Source: GCA-2705995 sp965661625
Lineage (GTDB): Bacteria > Bacteroidota > Bacteroidia > Flavobacteriales_G > Salibacteraceae
Assembly: GCA_965661625.1 (NCBI GenBank)
Contig: CBFIEM010000005.1
Span: 102,760 to 166,759, forward strand
DNA: 64,000 nucleotides
Direction: 5' to 3'
The translations under genes and the position numbers were made by a program. Under the pieces are notes generated by a model that made no database searches, had not been told where the DNA came from, and was given only the letters and a program-made list of their open reading frames with translations. Of the stretch, positions 35,412 through 43,734 are shown piece by piece (positions within the stretch are counted from its first letter, which is position 1; the number at the start of each line of letters is the position of its first letter).

Positions 35412-36749
35412 GTGAAAAGCTTGAATACATATCGAAGTTGGTTAATGAGACCAACGAGCATTGCTCCATTGGTAACCTTCAGGATGTTTTTTGGAGTCGC
35501 CATGGTGCTAAGCACACTCCGGTTTTGGTATTTAGGGTGGATTGATGACCATTACATCAATCCACTTTTTCATTTCAAGTACTTTGGTTTTGAATGGGTA
35601 CAAGTGCTTTCAGCACAAAGCATGTACCTTATTCATGCAGTAATGTTAATTGCTGCACTTGGTATTGCTATTGGCTTCTTTTACAGGACCAGTGCTGTCT
35701 TGTTCTTTTTGACATTTTCTTATACGGAGCTCATTGATTTAACCTATTACCTCAATCACTATTATTTTGTTAGTCTAGTTGCACTCATAATGGTTTTTCT
35801 GCCCGCAAATAAGGCTGTATCTATTGATGCCTTATTAAATCGTTCAATACGAAAGGCAGCTATCCCATACTGGACCATAGGATTAATTAAGTTTCAACTA
35901 GCTGTAGTTTATACCTATGCGGGAATTGCTAAAATTAATGCGACATGGCTTTTTGAGGCAATGCCCTTGAAATTATGGCTTCCTGCTCATGCGCATTTAC
36001 CAGTTTTAGGACAGTTATTCGCTGCTCCTGAAACAGCCTACGTGTTTAGTTGGATAGGGATGATTTTTGATTGTTCAATCGTCTTTTTTTTGGTGTATCA
36101 CAGAACACGTGTTTTAGCTTGGATAGCATTGCTCTTCTTTCACCTAACAACGGGTTATCTGTTTCAGATTGGTGTTTTCCCACTAGTTATGACAGGGGCA
36201 ACGCTCATTTTTTTTAGTCCACTGGCACATGAAAGATTTCTAAGTCTATTTCATTTAGAACTATTCCGATCATCACAAAAGGTAGTTAGAGAGCACATGT
36301 CGTTAGGAGTAAGCATACTCATTGGACTCTACGTTTTATTTCAATTGGTTTTTCCGTGGCGGTTTATGCTGTACTCTGGTAACTTATTTTGGAATGAGGA
36401 AGGATATCGTTTTTCTTGGCGTGTAATGCTCATAGAGAAAGCTGGTACGGCAACATTTTTCGTACATGATTATGACACGGGTAGAGAAGGGGTTGTGGTA
36501 AATTCAGATTACCTCAATCATCATCAGGAAAAACAAATGAGCTTTCAACCTGATATGATTCTTCAGTTTGCACACTTTTTAGGTGATACCCTAACTCGAG
36601 CAGGTGTAAATGTATCCAGTATCCGATGCGAAACGTATGTAACACTTAACGGTAAGCCTTCGAAATTACTCATTGATCCTGAGGTTAATCTCTTGGAGTA
36701 TTCAAATTCATGCAGTCAAAAATCTTGGGTGTTGCCATGGGAAGATTAA
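35412..36749 (+). CDS. HTTM-domain membrane protein (vitamin K-dependent gamma-carboxylase-like)
   Basis: 445 aa, start GTG directly after the imelysin stop. The HTTM domain (about 10-290) has several helices and typical phrases: PLVTFRMFFG, YINPLFHFKYFGFEWVQ (about 47-63) and YAGIAKINATWL. A soluble C-terminal part (about 320-445) follows. The family was named for transfer of vitamin K-dependent carboxylases; bacterial members in iron operons have no shown substrate. It sits between imelysin and a TonB receptor, so a role in maturation or transport of surface iron-binding proteins is plausible (inference). Confidence 0.85.
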   Translation: MKSLNTYRSWLMRPTSIAPLVTFRMFFGVAMVLSTLRFWYLGWIDDHYINPLFHFKYFGFEWVQVLSAQSMYLIHAVMLIAALGIAIGFFYRTSAVLFFLTFSYTELIDLTYYLNHYYFVSLVALIMVFLPANKAVSIDALLNRSIRKAAIPYWTIGLIKFQLAVVYTYAGIAKINATWLFEAMPLKLWLPAHAHLPVLGQLFAAPETAYVFSWIGMIFDCSIVFFLVYHRTRVLAWIALLFFHLTTGYLFQIGVFPLVMTGATLIFFSPLAHERFLSLFHLELFRSSQKVVREHMSLGVSILIGLYVLFQLVFPWRFMLYSGNLFWNEEGYRFSWRVMLIEKAGTATFFVHDYDTGREGVVVNSDYLNHHQEKQMSFQPDMILQFAHFLGDTLTRAGVNVSSIRCETYVTLNGKPSKLLIDPEVNLLEYSNSCSQKSWVLPWED

Positions 36750-39148
36750 AATTAATCTTAGCGTCACTAGTACTCGTTGTGTGTTTTACTCATGCCATGG
36801 CTCAGTCCTTAGGGGGGAAGGTTGTGGATTCATCTGGGAAACCTATTGAAGGTGCTGAATGTTTTCTCAATCCATCTGGAAAAGCGGCATTTACGTCTAA
36901 GGATGGCACATTCAAGCTAAGTGTGGAATCAGGATCCTATCAATTAATTGTTTTCAAAAAAGGGTTTGCAAGCCTTGAAATGGTGGTTGATGTAAATGGA
37001 AGTCCACAGGTGGAAATAACTTTGCAAAAACTACAGCACGAACTTCGCGAGTTTAATGTAAATGGCTCTCGTAATGTTGCTTTTGGAGTTGGAAGGTTAC
37101 GCTCCGTAGATGGTATGGCGATATATGCCGCAAAAAAGAATGAGGTAGTAATTATAGACAGCTTACTCGGAAATAAAGCCACCAATAATCCGCGTCAGCT
37201 CTTTGCTAAAGTTCCCGGACTCACCATTTGGGAAAGTGACGGAGCTGGACTTCAATTAGGAATCGGGGCTAGGGGGTTAAGTCCAAATCGAACTTCTAAT
37301 TTCAATACCAGACAAAATGGTTACGATATAGCAGCAGATGCTTTAGGATACCCAGAGTCATACTACACCCCACCAGCTGAAGCATTGCAGCGAATAGAGG
37401 TGGTTAGAGGAGCAGCTTCCCTTCAGTATGGTCCTCAATTTGGAGGGATGATCAATTTCGTTTTAAAAAATCCTTCTCCTCGAAAAATCGCTGTTGAGTC
37501 ACGACAAACTGCTGGGTCTTTTGGATTGTTCAACTCGTTTAATCGGATTTCAGGAACCACCGGTAATTGGAGTTATCAGGGGTACTATCAATATAAACGA
37601 GGAGACGGGTGGAGGCCAAACTCTGGTTTTGAGCTTCACAACGGATATGCAGAATTAAATTACGCTGTACAAGATAAATGGAGGGTAAGTGCTGCATATA
37701 CTTACATGAAGTATGTTGCTCAACAACCTGGTGGATTAACGGACCGCATGTTTGAGCAAGATAATCAGCAAAGTGTTCGTAGTCGAAATTGGTTTCAGGT
37801 TAACTGGAATTTGTTTGCCCTCAATGGATCATATAGCTTTTCTAAAAAGACTAAACTGAACACACGCTTTTTTGCACTACTTGCCAATCGCGATGCCTTG
37901 GGGAATTTGGAACGTATCAACGTTGCTGATTTTGGACAAGAACGAACACTCATTACCAGTGATTTCCAGAATATTGGAAATGAAACGCGTTTGCTCCATC
38001 ATTATCGCTTATTGGGTAATCCTTCAACTTTTTTAACGGGCATTCGAGCTTATTTAGGCAATACGCATACCCTTCAAGGTAATGCATCAACTGGTTCTGG
38101 ACCTGATTTTAACTATGTTTCAGATGGAGAAGTAGAGAATAGTGATTATACTTTTCCAAACAAAAACTACTCATGGTTTGCCGAAAATGTGTTTCGTTTA
38201 TCTCCCAAATTAACCTTTACGCCTGGAGTGCGCTTTGAATCGATTCGAACCAATGCTGATGGATGGTATAAACAGCGCATATTTAATTTTGCAGGCGATT
38301 TAGTAAGTGAAACAAAATATAACGATGATAGAAACCTAGAGCGGTCATTCTTTTTAGCAGGCGTGGGAATGGGGTATAAGCCTATATTAAATATGGAGGT
38401 GTACGCCAATTTTTCGCAGAATTACCGGGCTGTTACGTTTAGCGATATGCAAATTGATAACCCCAACTTTATTATCAATCCTGATTTAAAAGATGAAACA
38501 GGATTTAACATTGATCTAGGGTTTAGAGGAAACCTCAATGATAAATTATCATTTGATATGAGTTTATTTTATTTATCATATCGTGATAAAATCGGTTTAC
38601 TGAATGTAGCCAATGAACCACCATTATTTCTCGATCAGCGCTATCGCACAAATATTGGTAACTCTAGAACTTGGGGAATTGAGGCCTTTGGTGAATTAGC
38701 GGTTTTAAAAACGTTGGGGGTTAAAACTAATCACGGCTTGAATTATTTTGCCAATATAGCCTATACGGATGCCGTCTATCAAGATGTAAGCGATGAATCA
38801 ATCAATGGAAATCAAGTGGAGCTTGTGCCGGAGTGGAATGTGAAAACCGGATTGGCTTATCGGTACAAAAACATAAAAATTAGCTACCAAATGGCATATG
38901 TTTCAGAGCAGTATACGGATGCAACAAATGCAACATTTGTATCAACTGCAGTTAGTGGTTTGATTCCAGCATATTATGTTCAAGATTTGAGTGTTTCCTT
39001 TCACTATAAATGGTTTACCGTAGAAACCGGAGTGAATAATTTGGCGAATCGTGCATACTTCACGAGAAGGGCAGTCGGGTACCCAGGGCCTGGGATAATT
39101 CCAGCTGATGCTCGAAACCTATACCTAACCTTAGCGGTTACTTTTTAG
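36737..39148 (+). CDS. TonB-dependent outer-membrane receptor (iron/FecA-like)
   Basis: 803 aa from ATG 36737, which gives a good signal peptide (MGRLKLILASLVLVVCFTHAMAQ, ends HAMAQ); it overlaps the HTTM stop by 13 bp. A carboxypeptidase-regulatory-like N-terminal domain (about 25-105), plug (about 130-240, with IGARGLSPNR and VVRGAASLQYG) and 22-stranded barrel ending in a Phe (LTLAVTF) follow the standard order. Resembles the Fe(3+)-dicitrate/siderophore group. The stop overlaps the convergent Swt1-like gene by 4 bp (TTAG). Confidence 0.9.
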   Translation: MGRLKLILASLVLVVCFTHAMAQSLGGKVVDSSGKPIEGAECFLNPSGKAAFTSKDGTFKLSVESGSYQLIVFKKGFASLEMVVDVNGSPQVEITLQKLQHELREFNVNGSRNVAFGVGRLRSVDGMAIYAAKKNEVVIIDSLLGNKATNNPRQLFAKVPGLTIWESDGAGLQLGIGARGLSPNRTSNFNTRQNGYDIAADALGYPESYYTPPAEALQRIEVVRGAASLQYGPQFGGMINFVLKNPSPRKIAVESRQTAGSFGLFNSFNRISGTTGNWSYQGYYQYKRGDGWRPNSGFELHNGYAELNYAVQDKWRVSAAYTYMKYVAQQPGGLTDRMFEQDNQQSVRSRNWFQVNWNLFALNGSYSFSKKTKLNTRFFALLANRDALGNLERINVADFGQERTLITSDFQNIGNETRLLHHYRLLGNPSTFLTGIRAYLGNTHTLQGNASTGSGPDFNYVSDGEVENSDYTFPNKNYSWFAENVFRLSPKLTFTPGVRFESIRTNADGWYKQRIFNFAGDLVSETKYNDDRNLERSFFLAGVGMGYKPILNMEVYANFSQNYRAVTFSDMQIDNPNFIINPDLKDETGFNIDLGFRGNLNDKLSFDMSLFYLSYRDKIGLLNVANEPPLFLDQRYRTNIGNSRTWGIEAFGELAVLKTLGVKTNHGLNYFANIAYTDAVYQDVSDESINGNQVELVPEWNVKTGLAYRYKNIKISYQMAYVSEQYTDATNATFVSTAVSGLIPAYYVQDLSVSFHYKWFTVETGVNNLANRAYFTRRAVGYPGPGIIPADARNLYLTLAVTF

Positions 39149-39915
39149 TTGGGCAATATCTGATATTCAAATGTGATGCGATCGTCGTATCCCATTGGAA
39201 AAGCATGATGTTTACGCTTACTTCTGATAGTAATGTGAACATTTCCCGAGAGTTTAATGTGTTTGTCTTCTATTTCAAAGAAAATCACGTTGCTAACTTG
39301 CCATTTGTAAGGGTGAATACGATACTCCAAGTCTACATCCTCCGGGTCCTTAGCTGTAATTACAAATTCCAATACATCTCCTACATGCAATGAGATCCCC
39401 GTTTTTATTTTCTTGGGCTTTCCTATAACCCATAGGTTGCCCAAATTATCACGAACACTTTCGATTTTTGGAAAGCCTTTTTTTCCATGCTCTTTCCAGC
39501 TGCGATATAAAATAATACGATTTCTGAGAACACCAGTTACTCCTAGAATAAGGTGTTTCTGATGGGTTAGTAACGCCCTTCCTGTTTTATCGGGATCACG
39601 GTATCGCTCAAGAATTTTTAAGTAGGTTCTAAGTGTTTCAGCATCTCCAAAAGCAAGCTCAAAGTCTCCCACCCATTGTTTTTCAATAATCTGAGAAAGG
39701 TCTAGAAAATCTGCATAATTAATCAATTGATTTTCTTCAGATATTGAGTTTTGTCGCGACTCATAATGTTCTCTTCGCTGCTCCAATTCTTGAAGGCGCG
39801 AATCTGGCAAGCCTGAAGACTTTATCCAATCTTCACCATAAGTTTGACGCATTATCAATGAGATGAAATCGCGTAAGGCTAATTCGGTATCTAAAAGGGT
39901 TTGTCTGATTTCCAT
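39145..39915 (-). CDS. Swt1-type HEPN-domain protein
   Basis: 256 aa from ATG 39915. The N-terminal ~135 residues match Swt1 HEPN proteins (LALRDFISLIMRQTYGEDW, LINYADFLDLSQIIEKQW), and an RX4H motif is present as R113-ALLT-H118, the active-site pattern of HEPN ribonucleases. The C-terminal ~110 residues are a predicted beta-rich domain with no assignment. It has no toxin-antitoxin partner beside it and no signal peptide; an AATATTTG box (one mismatch) sits 3 nt upstream of ATG. RNase activity is a hypothesis. Divergent from the MORN gene. Confidence 0.65.
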   Translation of the reverse strand: MEIRQTLLDTELALRDFISLIMRQTYGEDWIKSSGLPDSRLQELEQRREHYESRQNSISEENQLINYADFLDLSQIIEKQWVGDFELAFGDAETLRTYLKILERYRDPDKTGRALLTHQKHLILGVTGVLRNRIILYRSWKEHGKKGFPKIESVRDNLGNLWVIGKPKKIKTGISLHVGDVLEFVITAKDPEDVDLEYRIHPYKWQVSNVIFFEIEDKHIKLSGNVHITIRSKRKHHAFPMGYDDRITFEYQILPN

Positions 39916-39969
39916 GCACAAATATTCAGACGATGAAGATAGTGAAATGAAGATGATCAAAGAATGCTT

Positions 39970-39997
39970 TTGAATTTGAAGTGTTCCCGTAACTTTG
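39970..39997 (+). promoter_or_regulatory. Promoter of the MORN gene
   Basis: TTG (39970-39972), 17-nt spacer, TAACTTTG (39990-39997), full consensus; the ATG at 40002 is only 4 nt after the box. Confidence 0.7.
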
Positions 39998-40001
39998 AAA
40001 C

Positions 40002-40844
40002 ATGAAGGAATTAATGATTATTGCTAGCCTGTTGGTTTGTGCAACGTTGGGTATTTCGCAAGAAGATGAATGTCTTGAAGGAGATTGTAAGAATGGGTTT
40101 GGGATTCTGAAGTGCGCCTGCGGATATACGTTTGAGGGAATATTTGAAGAAGGTGAAAAAGTGTCTGGTAAAATAATAAAACCCAAACTCACATATACGG
40201 GACCATTTAAGGACGATATGGCCCATGGAATAGGTGTAATGGAAACAGAAGACGGAGCGAGATACGAAGGGATGTTTCACCTCAGTCAACCAGATAGTTT
40301 TGGAACATTCTACTTGAAGTCAGGTCATGTTTATGAAGGTTATGTCAGCTATTGGAGCTATATGGGAGCTGGTATGTATTACAGTGAAGATAGCGTAGCT
40401 GCAACTAAGGATGTTCGTATTGGAAACTTTGAAAACGATCAACTTAATGGGTTGGGGTTCCACTTTGATCCGAATGGGGATTTTTTCATAGGAGAGTTAT
40501 ATAAAGGAAGGTACGATGGTGTAGGTATGTACTTTTTTAGGGACAGCCAAGTCGAGTTTTCGCGTTATAAAAGAGGCAAGGTCAGGGAAGACTTGAGCAT
40601 TGATGAATCTTTTGAAACTCAAAAATTCTCAGCCGAAGGGGAGCGAGGACAATTGATTTTCACCTTGAATTCAGATCTTCAGGTTTACACGAGCTCTCTG
40701 TACAATGAACATGAAGAGATGATTGAGGAACTTGTTTATAATGAGCAATCACATACGATTCAATACCGCAATACTGTGAATGATCAGGCAATGTTGTACA
40801 CCATTAACCCATGCTGTTCTCAAAAGCCTGTAGCACGTGATTAG
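40002..40844 (+). CDS. Secreted MORN-repeat protein
   Basis: 280 aa, signal peptide (about 1-19). MORN-like hairpins occupy about residues 35-190 (GYTFEGIFEEGE, YTGPFKDDMAHGIGVME, YEGMFHLSQPDSFG, GNFENDQLNGLGF, IGELYKGRYDGVGMYF). Near the N-terminus a Cys cluster (CLEGDCKNGFGILKCAC) may form disulfides. MORN proteins often bind lipids or act as scaffolds; no specific role is visible. Convergent with the LON-domain gene, sharing TTAG at 40841-40844. Confidence 0.72.
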   Translation: MKELMIIASLLVCATLGISQEDECLEGDCKNGFGILKCACGYTFEGIFEEGEKVSGKIIKPKLTYTGPFKDDMAHGIGVMETEDGARYEGMFHLSQPDSFGTFYLKSGHVYEGYVSYWSYMGAGMYYSEDSVAATKDVRIGNFENDQLNGLGFHFDPNGDFFIGELYKGRYDGVGMYFFRDSQVEFSRYKRGKVREDLSIDESFETQKFSAEGERGQLIFTLNSDLQVYTSSLYNEHEEMIEELVYNEQSHTIQYRNTVNDQAMLYTINPCCSQKPVARD

Positions 40845-41446
40845 TTTAAAAAGAACTTGTGATCAAGAGCCTGCTCTTGTTCGAAAAGGTTCAGTACTAA
40901 TTTAAGGTGGTTTTTTAGCACTTGCTGTTTTCTTGTCATTAAGGATGTTTTGATGAGTTTGTACTTCTCATCCTTGCTAAGGTTAAGCGTGTTTGCGATG
41001 TCATAAATCTGAATAGTAGGGTGGTAATCATACTTTTTTTCGTTCAGTACATGCTGCACATATGTCTGAAATAAACTCAAAAGTTCGCTGTCTTTTGAAT
41101 CACCTGTTGCTTCCTGAACTTCAGTCACCTCTCCACCAGGATAGAGCTTAGCATCCATCATTGGTTGAAAAGACTCAATGCGAATTAATGAAACTCCCTC
41201 AATGCGGATATCCATGCGGCCATCTTTATAAAACCGTTCTATATCGACAAGTTTTACGCGTGTTCCAATGGACTGCGTTTTGTTTTGGTGGTAAAATGGA
41301 ATGCCAAAGTCGGCATTTGAAGCAAAGCAATCGTTGATTAGTTGCTTATAGCGTGGTTCAAAAATGTGCAACGTGGTTTGCTCTCCTGGAAGAACAATGA
41401 TACCTAACGGAAATAAACCCAACTGATTTTTTGTTTCTATTCTCAT
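40841..41446 (-). CDS. LON substrate-binding-domain protein
   Basis: 201 aa. The Lon N-terminal fold is clear (LGLFPLGIIVLPGEQTTLHI, FEPRYKQLINDCF, GTRVKLVDIE) without the ATPase or protease part, so this is a stand-alone substrate-recognition domain found in many bacteria. C-terminal helical bundle (about 120-200). Role uncertain; such proteins are commonly annotated as peptidase S16 although they lack the catalytic Ser-Lys. Confidence 0.85.
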   Translation of the reverse strand: MRIETKNQLGLFPLGIIVLPGEQTTLHIFEPRYKQLINDCFASNADFGIPFYHQNKTQSIGTRVKLVDIERFYKDGRMDIRIEGVSLIRIESFQPMMDAKLYPGGEVTEVQEATGDSKDSELLSLFQTYVQHVLNEKKYDYHPTIQIYDIANTLNLSKDEKYKLIKTSLMTRKQQVLKNHLKLVLNLFEQEQALDHKFFLN

Positions 41447-41509
41447 GTCGCAAGGGATTGGTTACATTATTAAATACGACTAAATGAAGAAAAAGGTTTG
41501 GGCAATATG

Positions 41510-41863
41510 CTAATGAGTGGGTTTAACATTTACGAAAACCTTGAAAAACAAAGCTCCCAAAGTGTAGCACAGAACATCAAGCCAGTCTGCATAATAGTTT
41601 GAATAATTAAATGGAAGAATCAGCTCGAAGACAATAGCTACCAAAACTGCTGTTGATCCAATCTGGAAATTGCTTAAAATATGATTGTTATCCCTGTAAG
41701 TAACACTGCGTTGAAATACCAATGCTATTCCGAGAATTATGGGAAGAGCCAAAAGGTCTTCAAAATAATTGCGCATGAAGTAAGGTGGAAAAGCCAAAAA
41801 CTCCCAAATGCGATAAGCTAAGAATAGGGTGATTAATAAAACTGTCCTATTCAAACTGTGCAT
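41510..41863 (-). CDS. Small four-helix membrane protein, VanZ-like
   Basis: 117 aa from ATG 41863, whose first base is the last base of the previous stop (TAATG); an in-frame ATG at 41878 is the alternative. Four hydrophobic helices (about 6-24, 30-48, 58-76, 90-110) and the phrase YADWLDVLCYTLGALFF resemble the small VanZ-like or 'magnesium citrate secondary transporter' labelled proteins of Flavobacteriia. No functional evidence. Cotranscribed with the zinc-ribbon gene. Confidence 0.7.
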   Translation of the reverse strand: MHSLNRTVLLITLFLAYRIWEFLAFPPYFMRNYFEDLLALPIILGIALVFQRSVTYRDNNHILSNFQIGSTAVLVAIVFELILPFNYSNYYADWLDVLCYTLGALFFKVFVNVKPTH

Positions 41864-42132
41864 TACCCAACGGCCCATGTGGTAAACCAGACAAGAAATG
41901 AAATAATTACATAAAATATCACCTGGCCGAAACGTACCACGTGCTTTCCTAATTTTATAATTAATGGGTCGCTCGATGGAATTTCGATTAAACGAGGCTT
42001 TAAGTCTCCCTTAGAAGACCGCTGTTGCTGCTCGCGGAGTTCAACCTCCCTCAGCAAATACTGGCAGTGCTGACAGTGCTCAAGATGACCAGGGGTCCAA
42101 TTGGTACAACGCGGACATTTTATTTCGTGCAT
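41863..42132 (-). CDS. Zinc-ribbon membrane protein
   Basis: 89 aa. Two CxxC knuckles (C6-PR-C9 and C20-QH-C23) form a zinc ribbon at the N-terminus, then a charged stretch and one membrane helix (about 68-88). Upstream there is no clear -7 box. It is paired with the small VanZ-like protein. Function unknown. Confidence 0.75.
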   Translation of the reverse strand: MHEIKCPRCTNWTPGHLEHCQHCQYLLREVELREQQQRSSKGDLKPRLIEIPSSDPLIIKLGKHVVRFGQVIFYVIISFLVWFTTWAVG

Positions 42133-42189
42133 GTAACTTTAAACCTTGAGAATTAACCTTTGTTTACGAACACAAAAATAGGAGATTGT

Positions 42190-42221
42190 TTGGGGGCTTC
42201 ATTCAATATTTTACACCTTTG
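42190..42221 (+). promoter_or_regulatory. Promoter of the Tpx-like gene
   Basis: TTG (42190-42192), 21-nt spacer, CACCTTTG (42214-42221, one mismatch to TAnnTTTG); ATG 17 nt downstream. Confidence 0.6.
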
Positions 42222-42238
42222 CAACAAAGCAAAACACA

Positions 42239-42757
42239 ATGGATTCAGTAAGCCTCAAAGGATTTCCAATCAGATTGCACAATGACCTTCCAGCTGAAGG
42301 TATTCAAGCAGAAGATTTTTACTACATCAAATCAAATTTAAACGAAGAAAGTTTGCTTGATTTAGGAGATCAAGTAAAGCTTATTGTCAGTGCTCCAAGT
42401 GTTGATACAGCAGTAGGGTTAGTGATTGCTAAGAAATTTCAGGATAAGCTAACAAAGTCAAAACTGAAAGGGTTTACTGCATTGATGATTACCAAGGATT
42501 TACCTTTCGCGTCGAAACGTGTATTCGATAATGAGAAGATTACAGCGCTAGAGCCCGTTTCTGATTTCCGATACGGAGATTATGGTGAAGATTATGGTGT
42601 TTTGATGCTAGAAGGAGCATTGCGAGGTTTGTTGGCTAACTCAGTATTGGTCCTTGATAATGATAACAAAATAATCTATTCGGAATTGGTTTCTGAGATT
42701 TTCGCAGAACCCGATTACGATTCTGCAATTGAAGAAATTCAAGATTTAATTAAGTAA
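42239..42757 (+). CDS. Thiol peroxidase (Tpx) homologue lacking all cysteines
   Basis: 172 aa, the usual Tpx length. It follows Tpx along its whole length: VSLKGFPIRL, LPAEGIQAEDF, PSVDTAVG (Tpx: PSxDTxVC), KDLPFASKRVF (Tpx: DLPFAQxRFC), SDFRYGDYGEDYGV, LRGLLANSVLVLD and EPDYDSAI. The peroxidatic Cys (Cys61 in E. coli) is Gly60, the resolving Cys (Cys95) is Phe96, and there is no other Cys in the protein. So it cannot be a cysteine peroxidase and is best read as a pseudoenzyme, perhaps a sensor or binding protein. A bona fide promoter and intact frame argue against decay. Confidence 0.8.
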   Translation: MDSVSLKGFPIRLHNDLPAEGIQAEDFYYIKSNLNEESLLDLGDQVKLIVSAPSVDTAVGLVIAKKFQDKLTKSKLKGFTALMITKDLPFASKRVFDNEKITALEPVSDFRYGDYGEDYGVLMLEGALRGLLANSVLVLDNDNKIIYSELVSEIFAEPDYDSAIEEIQDLIK

Positions 42758-42792
42758 TCTTTAGACCGTAAAAAGGTTACGTTCTACGAGGA

Positions 42793-42800
42793 TATGTTTG
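42793..42800 (+). promoter_or_regulatory. -7 box of the 42826 TPR gene
   Basis: TATGTTTG, perfect TAnnTTTG match, 25 nt before ATG 42826. No TTG at -33. Confidence 0.45.
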
Positions 42801-42825
42801 TCATGTAACGTTAAAAACCAACGTC

Positions 42826-43710
42826 ATGCAAACAAGAAAAGAAGTTCAAAAGCACGTACATTCCTTTAGCAGACCTACTAACTTTAACATCAATGCGTGG
42901 CATACGCTGCAGAAATGGGCTATTGCCGTTTGGGAGTCTAAGCTTGCTTGTCAAACGTGGCACTATTCGTACACGGTAACTTGTAAAGAGGCTTATCAAA
43001 TGATTTGTGATGCTCAAGGAGCATGCATCATAAAAGATGAACGCTACCTTAATTTTAAACGTTCAGCTTCGACTCAAAAATGGTTAATTGAGCTTATCGA
43101 CTTGAGTACTGACCTTGCTGAACAAGGAGAGTACGAAGAAGCAATTGACCACCTTAAAATAGCTGCTCTAATTTCTCCAGACGATCATCATGTGTGGAAT
43201 AACCTAGGGGTCGTTTATCATAGTATGAAGCAGTATAAGTCTGCTTTTACTGCTTTCGCAAAAGCCCAGGCAGAGGCACCGGCGGCCGTTCAAATTTACG
43301 TTAATCGCGCTGCACTTTATCAAGAAGTAGAGTGGTATGAGAAAGCCTGCGATGATTATGATTTCGCATTAAGACTCCATGGTCCAAATTGGACTTTAGC
43401 GAAAAAGAAGTTTGAGGCGATGTTTCAAGCTCGCCCTTCAGGCGCTTCAATTGCTTGGCTAAGGGAACAGGCAACCTATTATGCTAATCAGGTAGGATAC
43501 TGGACTGTTTTAGCAAGTGGTCAACTTAATGTGGGAAGCACGCAATGCGCCTTAGCAAGTATTCATAAAGGCTATGGGTTAAATCCTGTTCATCCGGATG
43601 TTATTGAGCTAAAAGCGCTTATAGCAAATAAGCTCAAGGTCGAGTTAAAAGAGAGAAGTAGTCATAATAAGTTTAACCAAAGAAAAATGCGCAGTGCTTT
43701 TCGTTTCTGA
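42826..43710 (+). CDS. Cytoplasmic TPR protein
   Basis: 294 aa without signal peptide. Residues 1-70 have no match I know; 85-235 contain tandem TPRs (AEQGEYEEAIDHLKIAALIS, HHVWNNLGVVYHSMKQYKSA, EAPAAVQIYVNRAALYQEVE, each given in 20 residues or fewer). The leader contains a short hairpin, CATG (42802-42805) with CATG (42825-42828) and ACGTT/AACGT, which would pair with the start codon. Role unknown. Confidence 0.78.
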   Translation: MQTRKEVQKHVHSFSRPTNFNINAWHTLQKWAIAVWESKLACQTWHYSYTVTCKEAYQMICDAQGACIIKDERYLNFKRSASTQKWLIELIDLSTDLAEQGEYEEAIDHLKIAALISPDDHHVWNNLGVVYHSMKQYKSAFTAFAKAQAEAPAAVQIYVNRAALYQEVEWYEKACDDYDFALRLHGPNWTLAKKKFEAMFQARPSGASIAWLREQATYYANQVGYWTVLASGQLNVGSTQCALASIHKGYGLNPVHPDVIELKALIANKLKVELKERSSHNKFNQRKMRSAFRF

Positions 43711-43734
43711 TATAAAGTTTCCTTCCTTCGTGCT

